Shown here: one piece after another, positions 14,856 through 23,900 of the stretch
Numbering within the stretch: the first letter of the stretch is position 1
Layout of the letters: each line of letters begins with the position of its first letter
Assembly: GCA_964552035.1 (NCBI GenBank)
Contig: CAZKFN010000023.1
Location: 1-26,741, forward strand
Length of the DNA: 26,741 nucleotides
Origin: CAZKFN01 sp964552035
GTDB lineage: Bacteria > Bacteroidota > Bacteroidia > Flavobacteriales_E > Vicingaceae
Direction: 5' to 3'
Program-made: the position numbers and the translations under genes
Notes under the pieces: generated by a model
Told to the model about the DNA's origin: nothing
The model's database searches: none
Seen by the model: only the letters and a program-made list of their open reading frames with translations

Positions 14856-15662
14856 TTATTGAATATATAATTGCATTTGTTGTTGAATGTCTTTTGCTTT
14901 TTCTGCAGCTGCTTCAGCAAAATATTTATCTTGACCAGCATAGATAATTCCTCTAGAGGAATTAATTAATATACCTATGTCTTTATTGATACCATATTTA
15001 CAAACATCTTCAAGACTGCCACCTTGAGCTCCAACTCCAGGGATTAAAAGAAAGTGGTTGGGAATAATTTTTCTGATATTGATTAAGCTTCCAGCTTGAG
15101 TTGCTCCAACAACATACATCATGTTGTTTTCATTGCCCCACTTTTTAGAATGATGCAATACTTTTTCATATAAAAATTTTCCACTTTTCAATTCATCTAA
15201 TTGAAAATCACTTGCACCTTGATTAGAAGTTAATGCCAAGAGTATGACCCATTTTCCATCTTCCTGAATAAAAGGCTCAACTGAGTCGATGCCCATATAG
15301 GGAGCTACCGTTACAGCGTCAAATGAGTAGGTTTGGAAAAAAGTTTTAGCATACATTTTTGAAGTATTCCCAATATCGCCTCGTTTTGCGTCTGCTATGG
15401 TGAATATATCTTTTGGAATGTAGTCAATGGTTTTTTGAAGGCTCTCCCAACCCTTTGGTCCAAGACTCTCATAAAATGCAATGTTGGGTTTATAAGCTAC
15501 ACAATAATCCTTAGTTGCATCAATAATTCTTTTGTTAAACTCAAAAATAGGATCCTCAAAATCCAATAAAAATTTTGGAATTTTATCCAATACTGTATCT
15601 AAACCCACACAAAGGAAGGATTTCTTTATTCTAATATTTTCAATTATTTTTGCTCTATTCAT
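14856..15662 (-). CDS. pyrF: Orotidine 5'-phosphate decarboxylase
   Basis: PyrF decarboxylates OMP to UMP, the last step of de novo pyrimidine synthesis. The 268-residue length and D-A-K-R-G-D-I-G-N-T (91-100) identify the longer PyrF subfamily of Bacteroidota and actinobacteria. Asp91, Lys93 and Asp96 form the charged catalytic triad. Early F-L-C-V-G-L-D and later L-I-P-G-V-G-A-Q-G-G match the barrel's phosphate-binding regions. It follows prfA by 34 bases and is probably the last gene of the purM-prfA-pyrF operon. Confidence 0.96.
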   Translation of the reverse strand: MNRAKIIENIRIKKSFLCVGLDTVLDKIPKFLLDFEDPIFEFNKRIIDATKDYCVAYKPNIAFYESLGPKGWESLQKTIDYIPKDIFTIADAKRGDIGNTSKMYAKTFFQTYSFDAVTVAPYMGIDSVEPFIQEDGKWVILLALTSNQGASDFQLDELKSGKFLYEKVLHHSKKWGNENNMMYVVGATQAGSLINIRKIIPNHFLLIPGVGAQGGSLEDVCKYGINKDIGILINSSRGIIYAGQDKYFAEAAAEKAKDIQQQMQLYIQ

Positions 15663-15696
15663 TTAAAATATTTTTAAATCAAGTTGTAGAAGAGGT

Positions 15697-16794
15697 TTAT
15701 CCTACAGCGTTTTCATCTTTCATTCCAGCTTGCAATTTTTCAGCGTTTTCTGCCATTTGTAAAGCTTCAATAATCTCTCCAATGTCTCCGCCCATTATTG
15801 CATCAAGATTATACAAGGTTAAATTAATTCTGTGATCGGTTACTCTACCTTGTGGATAATTATAAGTTCTAATTTTAGCAGATCGATCTCCTGTAGAAAC
15901 TTGTGATTTTCTTTCAGCTGCAATTTCTTTTTCCTTTTTCTCAACTTCAGCCTCATATAATCGGGTACGTAAGACTTTAAGTGCTTTTTCGTAGTTTTTT
16001 ATTTGAGAACGTCCATCTTGACATTCAACAACAACTCCCGTTGGAATATGTGTTAAACGAACTGCCGACTCGGTTTTATTAACATGCTGGCCACCAGCAC
16101 CAGAGGCTCTAAAGGTGTCTTTTTTAATATCAGCGGGATTAATGTTGACATCCACTTCATCAGCCTCAGGCAAGACTGCGACAGAAGCCGCAGAAGTATG
16201 TACTCTACCTTGAGTTTCTGTTTGTGGAACCCTTTGAACTCGATGTACTCCAGATTCATATTTCATAATACCATAAACACTAGTACCTGAAACTTCAAAT
16301 CCAATTTCTTTAAACCCACCTGATGTTCCCTCATGAACCGTTGTTATTTCATGCTTCCAACCTTGACTTTCTATGTATCGAGTATACATTCTATATAAGT
16401 CTCCAGCAAAAATACTAGCTTCATCTCCGCCTGTACCGGCTCTTATTTCAATAATCACGTTTTTATCATCATCTGGATCTTTGGGAATAAGCATAAGTTT
16501 TATTTTTTCTTCTAAAGGCTCAACTTTCGCTTCTAATCCATAGAGTTCCTCCTTAGCCATTTCACGAAATTCCTCATCCTTTTCTTGGGTTAAAATCTCT
16601 TTGGAAGAAGTTATGTTGTCAAGGATGTTTTTGTACTCTTCATAGGCATCTACAATAACTTTTAAATCACTATATTCCTTATTTAACTTCACATAGCGAT
16701 CCATATCGGCTATTATATCTGGGTCTACAATTAATTGTGCTACTTCATTCCATCTATCTTTTATAGAGGATAATTTATCTAAAAGACTACTCAT
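15697..16794 (-). CDS. prfA: Peptide chain release factor 1
   Basis: RF1 recognises UAA and UAG in the ribosomal A site and triggers release of the finished protein. At 365 residues it has normal length. The stop-codon tripeptide of RF1 type is P-Q-T at 190-192 (V-P-Q-T-E-T-Q-G-R), and the hydrolysis motif G-A-G-G-Q-H-V-N-K places GGQ at 234-236. There is no in-frame interruption or programmed frameshift, as expected since that occurs in RF2. The gene starts 3 bases after the purM stop, a tight operon junction. prmC, the methylase for the GGQ glutamine, is not in the window. Confidence 0.97.
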   Translation of the reverse strand: MSSLLDKLSSIKDRWNEVAQLIVDPDIIADMDRYVKLNKEYSDLKVIVDAYEEYKNILDNITSSKEILTQEKDEEFREMAKEELYGLEAKVEPLEEKIKLMLIPKDPDDDKNVIIEIRAGTGGDEASIFAGDLYRMYTRYIESQGWKHEITTVHEGTSGGFKEIGFEVSGTSVYGIMKYESGVHRVQRVPQTETQGRVHTSAASVAVLPEADEVDVNINPADIKKDTFRASGAGGQHVNKTESAVRLTHIPTGVVVECQDGRSQIKNYEKALKVLRTRLYEAEVEKKEKEIAAERKSQVSTGDRSAKIRTYNYPQGRVTDHRINLTLYNLDAIMGGDIGEIIEALQMAENAEKLQAGMKDENAVG

Positions 16795-16797
16795 TTT

Positions 16798-17967
16798 TTA
16801 ATATTTAAATTCACCATAAGGAGAGCGGATGGTCAACTGCTTTTGATTAGAAACTTCACACCTACCTATAATTTGTGCAGCTACTCCAAAGCTGTTGGAA
16901 ATGTCAATAATATCTTGAGCATATTTTTCAGGTAAATATATTTCCATTCTATGCCCCATGTTAAAGACTTTATACATTTCTTGCCATGATGTTTTACTCT
17001 CCTCATGAATGAGTTGGAAGAGCGGGGGTAGGTCAAATAAATTATCTTTGATAACGTGAAGTTGGTCAATAAAATGTAAAATTTTTGTTTGTGCACCACC
17101 ACTACAATGTATCATTCCATGAATATGGGCTCGGTGTTGGTCTAAAATCTTTTTAATAATAGGGGCATAAGTTCTAGTAGGAGACAATACCAATTTCCCT
17201 GCATCTAAAGGAGTTCCATCTATAGGGTCTGTTAGTTTCTTACTACCTGAATAAATCAATTTTTCAGGTACATTATGGTCATAGGATTCAGGGTATTTAT
17301 CTTTTAGGTATTTCCCAAAAACATCGTGTCGTGCTGAAGTCAGGCCATTAGAGCCCATTCCACCATTGTATTCACTCTCATAAGAAGCTTGGCCAAAAGA
17401 AGCCAAACCAACGATAACATCTCCAGCGCTAATTTTTGCATTGTCAATCACATCTTTTCTTTTCATTCTACAATTAACAGTAGAATCTACAATAATAGTA
17501 CGAACCAAATCGCCTACATCTGCGGTTTCTCCTCCTGTACTATAAATTCCAATTCCCATTGTTCTCAATTCAGCTAAAATCTCTTCAGTGCCATTTATTA
17601 AAGCTGCTATTACTTCTCCAGGTACATGGTTTTTGTTTCTTCCAATAGTAGAGGAGAGAGTGATGTTATCTGTAGCTCCAACACATAGTAAATCATCGAG
17701 ATTCATGGCAATAGCATCCATAGCAATGCCTTTCCAAACAGATAGATCTCCTGTTTCTTTCCAGTATATATAAGCTAGAGAAGATTTGGTTCCAGCACCA
17801 TCGGCATGCATAATCAAACAATGCTCATCGCTTCCACTTAAATAATCAGGAACAATCTTGCAAAATGCCTTTGGAAATAAGCCTTTATCTATATTTTTTA
17901 TAGCGGCATGCACATCCTCTTTGCTTGCAGATACGCCTCTTTGGTTATATTTTTCTAAACTCTTCAT
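16798..17967 (-). CDS. purM: Phosphoribosylformylglycinamidine cyclo-ligase (AIR synthetase)
   Basis: PurM closes the imidazole ring of FGAM with ATP to give AIR, the fifth step of purine synthesis. The ATP/phosphate motif is visible as H-A-D-G-A-G-T-K-S-S-L-A (54-65), followed by M-D-A-I-A-M-N-L-D-D-L (83-93), and later S-T-G-G-E-T-A-D-V-G-D-L. At 389 residues it is longer than the E. coli enzyme (345), as is usual for the Bacteroidota branch. It begins just after a strong terminator of the PorE-like gene, and prfA follows after 3 bases. The promoter is not obvious in the short space between terminator and start codon. Confidence 0.95.
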   Translation of the reverse strand: MKSLEKYNQRGVSASKEDVHAAIKNIDKGLFPKAFCKIVPDYLSGSDEHCLIMHADGAGTKSSLAYIYWKETGDLSVWKGIAMDAIAMNLDDLLCVGATDNITLSSTIGRNKNHVPGEVIAALINGTEEILAELRTMGIGIYSTGGETADVGDLVRTIIVDSTVNCRMKRKDVIDNAKISAGDVIVGLASFGQASYESEYNGGMGSNGLTSARHDVFGKYLKDKYPESYDHNVPEKLIYSGSKKLTDPIDGTPLDAGKLVLSPTRTYAPIIKKILDQHRAHIHGMIHCSGGAQTKILHFIDQLHVIKDNLFDLPPLFQLIHEESKTSWQEMYKVFNMGHRMEIYLPEKYAQDIIDISNSFGVAAQIIGRCEVSNQKQLTIRSPYGEFKY

Positions 17968-17979
17968 TTTTTACAATAA

Positions 17980-18015
17980 AAAAACATCCATTTATAAAAG
18001 GAAATGGATGTTTTT
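17980..18015 (-). terminator. Rho-independent terminator of the PorE-like gene
   Basis: Arms AAAAACATCCATTT (17980-17993) and AAATGGATGTTTTT (18002-18015) pair perfectly over 14 bp with an 8-nt loop. The stem ends in T-runs on both strands, so it could act in both directions. It lies between the stop of the PorE-like gene and the purM start codon. Confidence 0.9.
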
Positions 18016-18033
18016 GGTTTAACTGTTGCTTAA

Positions 18034-20181
18034 CTAATTTTCGTCCCCATCTTCAATCTCATTCGTATCTTCTTGCTCAATTACTCCTCCATCATCGTCC
18101 ATATCTTCCTCATCTAAATACTCTTCATCCATATCTCCCTCGTCTAAATATTCTTCATCCATATCTTCCTCATCAATTTTTGGTATTTCAGGTATCTCTG
18201 GTTTAGGCTCATAATCTGTAGAAATAATTCTAAACTCTGTACGACGGTTTAATTGGTGCATAGCTTCTCGTTCTTCTTCTGTTGGAAGCCTATTAATTTC
18301 AGCGTCTGTATATAAAAGGTTCCTTTTACCCATTCCTTTTGGAACCATACGTTCATCGTCTATTCCTCTTTTAATTAAATAAGCTACTGCAGAAGCTGCA
18401 CGAGCTTGAGATAGTCTTTCGTTATAGGAGTCACTACCTCTAGAGTCAGTATTTGAAAGTAGTTCAATAACAATCGTGGGGTTATCAACTAAAATATCAT
18501 ATAAATAATCTAAAGAATCTTCTGCCTGGGGGGTAAGTGTTGCAGCGTCAAAATCATAAAGAATATCCGGCAGTTTGATAGGTTCTTTAGATATAGGTTG
18601 TAGTTCATAGAGGTGTGCGAAAATTTTAGATTCCTCTACACCAACCGTAGTTTCTTTACCTCTTGCTGATAAATAATAATCCGGCTTGCCTACTGTAAGT
18701 GAATAGGAGGTATTACCATTAATATAAAACTCTCCATTTCCTTTATCACCAAACTCAAATGTTCCATCCGAACGTGTTTGAACTATTACAGAAGTCCCAT
18801 CGGTTCCAGTTAGTTCGACATCTGCGGCAGTTATAGGTTCTTTTGTTTCTATGTCTATTACCTGACCTCTTAAGATGAAAATAATTGGAGGTTCTGAAAA
18901 GGCCCAAATATCATCTTTACCTATACCGCCTTCTCTAGAAGTAGTAAATAAACCTTTGTTTTCATTTTCTTCAAAAACAAGAGCAAAATCGTTGGCACTT
19001 GAATTAATAGGTGCTTGCATATTCATTACGTCCCCCCATTGGCCTTCTCCTTTTTGTTTGGCTACAAAGATATCTAGGCCGCCCATTCCAACATGACCAT
19101 TTGATGCAAAATATAAATCTCCATTATCTCTAATAAATGGGAACATCTCATCGCCTGGAGTATTAATTTCTGGTCCTAAGTTAATGGGCTCTGACCATTC
19201 TCTTCTACTAATTTGTTTGATATACCAAAGGTCTTTTCCACCTTGTCCTCCTTCAAAATCAGCAGCAAAAACTAATATTTTATCATCTGGAGATAAGGCG
19301 GGATGTGCAACGATGTCGCTATCGGAAGCAATTTCTAATAGCTCAGGTTTTCCAAATCCAGATCGACCTTGTTTTTGAGCATAATATATTTGACAACCTT
19401 GATAGTCCTTTTTTTGTACTTCACATCTGGTAAAGTACATGGTAGATTTTCTTGAGTTGAAGGTGGCAACACCTTCTGAGTGAGTTGTATTTACCCCCTC
19501 CTTTGAACCATCGCCAATAAGAATTGGCTCGCTCCATTGCCCTTTTCTATCTCTTTGGGAATAATATAAGTCAGGGAAATTATTACCCGTAACATCTGAA
19601 ATTTTACTTCCTGTACTTCCTTCTCTGTTTGAGGTAAATACAATTTCATCATTTTTCCTACTGGAAAAAACAGGAGCATAATCATAAGCTTCTGAATTAA
19701 GAAGTACAACGGGCTCTACAACATAATTAGTAGGATTATCGCCCCATTCTTGGGCTTGTTGTGCAGATTTCACTCCTTTTCCTCCTTTGTAATCATTGGG
19801 ATTTAAAGCTGAATATTTCTGAAATTCAACAATTGCCTCATCATATAAACCACTCTGCATTTTCATCTCCCCCAACCGATATCTTGCAATGGGATCAGGA
19901 TACTGTGCAACAATAGCTTTTTCATACCATACTGCTGCATCTTCATGTAGGTCAGTTAGGCGATATGCTTCTGCAATTTGAAAAATAATTTTTGCTTTTA
20001 CGTCCCTTCCTGACTCTTTTACATATGCCTTTTTATACATTTCAATAGCCTTATGGTATTTTTCTTCTTGAAAGAAAGCATGATCAGCATCATCTAAAAA
20101 ACTCTTTTGAGCATACGTTTGAATGGGGGCAATTATTACAAAAAGCAATAATCCTAATAGTGTGGTATACTTCATTTGCAT
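18034..20181 (-). CDS. PorE-like envelope protein: TPR, PD40 beta-propeller, carboxypeptidase-regulatory and OmpA domains
   Basis: The 715-residue protein has a signal peptide ending near T-Y-A-Q (about 25). Domains follow in order: TPR helices (about 28-130), a PD40/WD40-like propeller (about 165-430) with repeated S-x-x-x-D-E-I-V-F-T-S-N-R/D-D-L-Y-F-A-S-N blades, a carboxypeptidase-regulatory-like fold (about 436-505), and an OmpA C-terminal peptidoglycan-binding domain (about 538-655). In that domain T-D-S-R-G-S-D and L-S-Q-A-R-A carry the Asp and Arg that hold diaminopimelate. The same order occurs in PorE of the type IX secretion system, which ties the system to peptidoglycan. Paralogues with this layout are common, so the T9SS role is likely but not certain. 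The tail (about 668-715) is extremely acidic with a ten-residue repeat. A second ATG at 20175 is an equally good start. Confidence 0.88.
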   Translation of the reverse strand: MQMKYTTLLGLLLFVIIAPIQTYAQKSFLDDADHAFFQEEKYHKAIEMYKKAYVKESGRDVKAKIIFQIAEAYRLTDLHEDAAVWYEKAIVAQYPDPIARYRLGEMKMQSGLYDEAIVEFQKYSALNPNDYKGGKGVKSAQQAQEWGDNPTNYVVEPVVLLNSEAYDYAPVFSSRKNDEIVFTSNREGSTGSKISDVTGNNFPDLYYSQRDRKGQWSEPILIGDGSKEGVNTTHSEGVATFNSRKSTMYFTRCEVQKKDYQGCQIYYAQKQGRSGFGKPELLEIASDSDIVAHPALSPDDKILVFAADFEGGQGGKDLWYIKQISRREWSEPINLGPEINTPGDEMFPFIRDNGDLYFASNGHVGMGGLDIFVAKQKGEGQWGDVMNMQAPINSSANDFALVFEENENKGLFTTSREGGIGKDDIWAFSEPPIIFILRGQVIDIETKEPITAADVELTGTDGTSVIVQTRSDGTFEFGDKGNGEFYINGNTSYSLTVGKPDYYLSARGKETTVGVEESKIFAHLYELQPISKEPIKLPDILYDFDAATLTPQAEDSLDYLYDILVDNPTIVIELLSNTDSRGSDSYNERLSQARAASAVAYLIKRGIDDERMVPKGMGKRNLLYTDAEINRLPTEEEREAMHQLNRRTEFRIISTDYEPKPEIPEIPKIDEEDMDEEYLDEGDMDEEYLDEEDMDDDGGVIEQEDTNEIEDGDEN
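18098..18174. repeat. 30-bp tandem repeat in the acidic tail of the PorE-like gene
   Basis: Two full 30-bp units (18098-18127, 18128-18157) and a partial third lie in frame near the 3' end of the gene. They differ by only a few bases and encode D-E-E-Y-L-D-E-x-D-M. The period is a multiple of three, so unit gain or loss would change tail length without breaking the frame. Confidence 0.8.
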
Positions 20182-20588
20182 CTATTCTTTATTGTAGGTA
20201 TGGGCTAAAATAAACATTTTTTTTATTTCCTTAATCTTTTAAACCTATATGATATAAAAGAATTCTTTAATCTATGAGATAGAATAAATTGAATCTTCAA
20301 ATTTAAAAAAAAAATATCTTTTTTGCATGATTATTATATCCTGATAATAGGTGTGTGCTATTTGAATGGAAATAAGCACTTTCATACTTTATGCTGTTGA
20401 GGTTTAACTTATAATTTTTTAAAAATTGAGTTGGTTTTTATGAGCTAATTTGGTTTATAGTTAGTAGATAAAATAATTATTTCCTTTAATAATAGGTAAA
20501 GAACTGGCTTGCTTATGCAAAAAAGAGGCAGAGGTTAAAATTTTTATATTGTGCAATAAACAGGCAATAAAGTGCCTTGTGTTAGCTT
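20182..20588. other. 407-nt AT-rich intergenic region between tatA and the PorE-like gene
   Basis: A TAAATTTG match to the -7 consensus is present on the minus strand at 20298-20305, but no TTG stands at the right distance and the leader would be over 100 nt, so I do not assign the promoter. A short 5-bp stem (20562-20577) past tatA has no good T-tract. No open frame of useful length or RNA gene is visible. Confidence 0.5.
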
Positions 20589-20918
20589 TTATAATTTGGT
20601 TTTAAAAGCAGTGTTTTCAGGGTGGTCTTGCTGCTCTTCGGTTTCTACTTCAATCTTGCTAGAATTTGCTGAGTCAGCTGTGCTTTTATCTTTTGAAGAC
20701 TTGGTTTTAGGTTGATTAACATCAGCCCTTTCAGTGATCTCGGAAGAAGTTCTTCTAATTTCTTCCTGTATATCGGATGTGGCATTTTTAATCTCTCTTA
20801 TTCCTTTGCCAAGCCCTCTAGCAATTTCGGGTATTCTTTTAGCACCAAAAAGGATTACAACTGCAAGAATAATTATAAATAGCTCTGAGCCGCCAATATT
20901 AAATAGAAGGAATATCAT
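20589..20918 (-). CDS. tatA: Twin-arginine translocase pore component TatA
   Basis: TatA oligomerises in the inner membrane to move folded proteins with twin-arginine signals. The 109-residue protein has an N-terminal membrane helix (about 10-24) entered by G-G-S-E, then the characteristic hinge L-F-G-A-K-R-I-P-E-I-A-R-G-L-G-K-G and an amphipathic helix, then a charged, flexible tail rich in Lys, Glu and Ser. The Glu after the glycines in the helix is the usual polar residue of TatA/E. There is no TatC in the window. It is separated from secDF by a terminator, so it is probably transcribed on its own, possibly from a -7 box only 5 bases before the start. Confidence 0.92.
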   Translation of the reverse strand: MIFLLFNIGGSELFIIILAVVILFGAKRIPEIARGLGKGIREIKNATSDIQEEIRRTSSEITERADVNQPKTKSSKDKSTADSANSSKIEVETEEQQDHPENTAFKTKL

Positions 20919-20922
20919 GCTA

Positions 20923-20930
20923 CAAAAGTA
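20923..20930 (-). promoter_or_regulatory. Candidate -7 promoter box immediately before tatA
   Basis: On the minus strand this is TACTTTTG, matching TAnnTTTG. It ends 4 bases before the tatA ATG, so transcription would begin at or near the start codon, giving a leaderless mRNA. No clear TTG -33 element is present, which keeps confidence low. Confidence 0.25.
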
Positions 20931-20931
20931 A

Positions 20932-20967
20932 AGAAAAAATCCTGCCTTATTTAAAAATAAAACAGGA
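20932..20967 (-). terminator. Rho-independent terminator of secDF
   Basis: On the minus strand TCCTGTTTTATT (20967-20956) pairs with AATAAGGCAGGA (20951-20940) over 12 bp with two G-U pairs and a 4-nt loop, followed by TTTTTTCTTT. It lies 26 bases past the secDF stop and before tatA, so the two export genes are not a simple operon. Confidence 0.85.
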
Positions 20968-20992
20968 CTTTAACTTAAAAGGTTCGAAAGGT

Positions 20993-23900
20993 TTATTTTT
21001 TTTCTTTCTCTTTGTTTAGTTCTTCTACTTCGTTTTTTGAAAAGTCTACAACTAATGGTGTTGCTACACATACAGAGGAGTATGTACCAGCAATAACCCC
21101 TATAAGTAATGCAAAAGCAAATCCTCTAATTACTTCTCCACCAAATATAAAAATCATCGTCAATACAAAAATAGTGGTTAGGGAGGTGTTAATTGTCCTA
21201 CCCAGAGTTGAATTTACCGCTTCATTTACTAATTGTTTGTAACTACGCTTTCTCTTTGACCCTAAGAACTCTCTAATTCTATCAAAAATAACTACGGTGT
21301 CATTGATAGAATAACCTACCACCGTTAAAATGGCAGCAATAAAAGATTGGTCAATATCTAAAGAGAAAGGCATAATGCCATAAAATATAGAATAAGCTGA
21401 AAGTACAATTATAACGTCATGCATAATTGCCAAAACAGCTCCTAAACCATATTGCCATTTTCTAAATCTAAAGAAGATGTATAGGAACATTATCAATAAG
21501 GAGAATCCAACTGCCCAATATGCAGATTTTTTGATATCATCAGCAATAGTAGGACCAACTACTTGAGAACTCATAATCTCATAAAGTATGTCCATGGTAG
21601 CTAAACCTTCATTAAGTTTCTCTTCAATTAATTCGTTTGTACCCTTATCAAAGCTATCAATCAAATAGCTTGTTGTAATCTTTAGCTGATTAACTGCACC
21701 AAATACTTTAATTTCAGGTGTAAGTTTAACGCCATCTTCAGAGATAAAGCTTTCTCCCAGTGCATCTCGAACATCAGAAACCGGCACAGTTTCATCAAAA
21801 CGAACAACATAAGTAGTCCCCCCAGTAAAATCAACCCCATAAGAAAAGCCTCTAAATATCATTGAGCCAATTCCTAAAACAATGATAATAACAGAAATAA
21901 CATAGAATATCTTTCTTCTTTCAACTACTTTAATATCCAAGTTTTCGAACAGACCTTTACTAAACTTAGTATCAACAGTAATCTTTTTCTTTTTATCTAA
22001 CCTCCATTCAAAAACTAATCGGGTTACGAATATAGCGGTAAATAAAGAAGTAATAATACCGATTACTAAGACTTTTGCAAAGCCTTCAATAGGTCCTGTA
22101 CCAAATATCCATAAGATAATACCTGTTAACATTGTCGTTACATTGGCATCAATAATAGCAGAATAAGCGTTTTTGTAGCCTTCTTTAACAGCTAGCCTAA
22201 TCCCTTTTCCATTCCTCAATTCTTCACGTATACGTTCATAAATTAATACGTTGGCATCTACTGCCATACCAATAGTTAAAACTATACCAGCTATTCCAGG
22301 TAGGGTTAATGCAATGCTTGTGCTTGCTAAAATTCCTAAGATAAAAAACAAGTTGGAAAGTAATGCTATATCGGCTGCAATACCGGAGTTACCATAGTAA
22401 AAAATTATATAGAGTAATACCACTACTAAAGCAATCAAGAATGAGCTCATTCCCGAATTAATAGCTTCTTGCCCTAAAGAAGGCCCAACTACTGCTTCTT
22501 CAACAATGTGCGCAGGTGCAGGTAATTTACCTGCTTTAAGGATATTGGCAATTAGTTTAGCTTCATCAATGCTAAAATCTCCTGTGATACTAGAAACTCC
22601 TCCAGCGATTTCACCATTAACTCTTGGGAAAGAATAAACATATTCATCCAATACGATAGCTATACTCTTCCCAATGTTGTCTCTGGTTAAACTCTTCCAA
22701 CTTTTAGCCCCTAAAGAGTTCATTCTCATAGTAATTTCTGGTCTACCACCAAATTGGCTAAATTCTTGGGAAGCATCAGTAATAACATCTCCTTCCAGAG
22801 GTGCTTCTCCATCTCTATTGTTAACTTGAATAGCTATTAGTTGTATAAACTCTTCATTATCATCAAATGGTTTGGCGGTCCATAATAATTTTAAGTCTGA
22901 AGGAAATATTTTCTTAACCTCAGGCATTGCAAGGTATTCATTAACCTTAGCTGTATCTTTAACTGCAACATAACCAACCATTGGACCTTCACCAGGCATA
23001 TAATCTCCATTTTCTGTTTGGTAAATTGCCGGTGATAAAACCGCAAATAAAGGGTTGTTCTCTGCAAATTCGTCAAAACTAAGATCGGTATTGTCAATAG
23101 AACTATCTGAAGAGGTATCGGTTTCTGCTTTTCCTGAAATTTGTTCTAATAAGGAAAGCCCTTTATCTTCATCGACCTCTAAACTGTCTACTTCTGTGTT
23201 AATACTATCTAGTTCAGCCAAAGACTCTTCTGACTTTTCGTCAACCTCTTCTAATGATGCACTGCCCTGTACTTCTTCATTTTTAGATAATCCTTCGTCT
23301 ACCTCATTAATGTTCTCAGATAAGCTATCTAGAGCAGCACTTTCTTCCTGTTCTTCAACCGAAATTCCCTTTTCTTTTGCTTTTAAAATAGCATTTATTT
23401 TATCATTAGCTTCTGCTAAATAAGGATAGATTTCTTGATTCTCATAGGTTTCCCAAAACTCTAGTTTTGCAGTACCTTGTAATAATTGTCTTACACGACT
23501 TTTGTTTTTTACTCCCGGTAGCTCGACTAAAATTCTATCTGTTGTGGTCAGCATTTGAATGTTGGGTTGGGCTACGCCAAATAAGTTTACCCTAGTTCTC
23601 AACACTTGGAAAGTTCTTTCAAAAGCAGCATCAGCTTCTTTACGAATGAACTTAATTACGTCATTGTTGCTTGAATTACGGTTAATTTTATCTTTATTCT
23701 CTAAAGTAAAAAATACAGAAGTTAAGGGTTTGTCCCCTGCAACTTCTTTCCATGCATCGGCAAACAATGAAACAAAGTCCTTTTGTGTTGTTTTTTGATT
23801 TTCTTTTGCTAATTCCATAGCAGCATGAAAATCCTTATCATCACTGTTAGAAGACAATGCTTTAATTACATCAGCTATTGATACTTCTAAAACTACGTTC

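Noticed and set aside
14820..14860. Weak hairpin with T-run past pyrF
   Set aside because: The central stem is 4 bp and overlaps the pyrF stop codon; only the T-run is convincing.
18098..18174. Short tandem repeats as a CRISPR array
   Set aside because: The units are directly adjacent without spacers and lie in frame inside a coding region.
18034..18206. Plus-strand open frame rich in Leu, His and Pro repeats
   Set aside because: It is the antisense shadow of the acidic tandem repeat in the PorE-like gene.
20562..20577. Hairpin past tatA as a terminator
   Set aside because: The stem is only 5 bp and no proper T-tract follows on the minus strand.
23055..23423. Plus-strand Ser-rich open frame of 122 codons
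   Set aside because: It is the antisense reading of the acidic Ser-rich insertion in secDF; there is no start context or family match.
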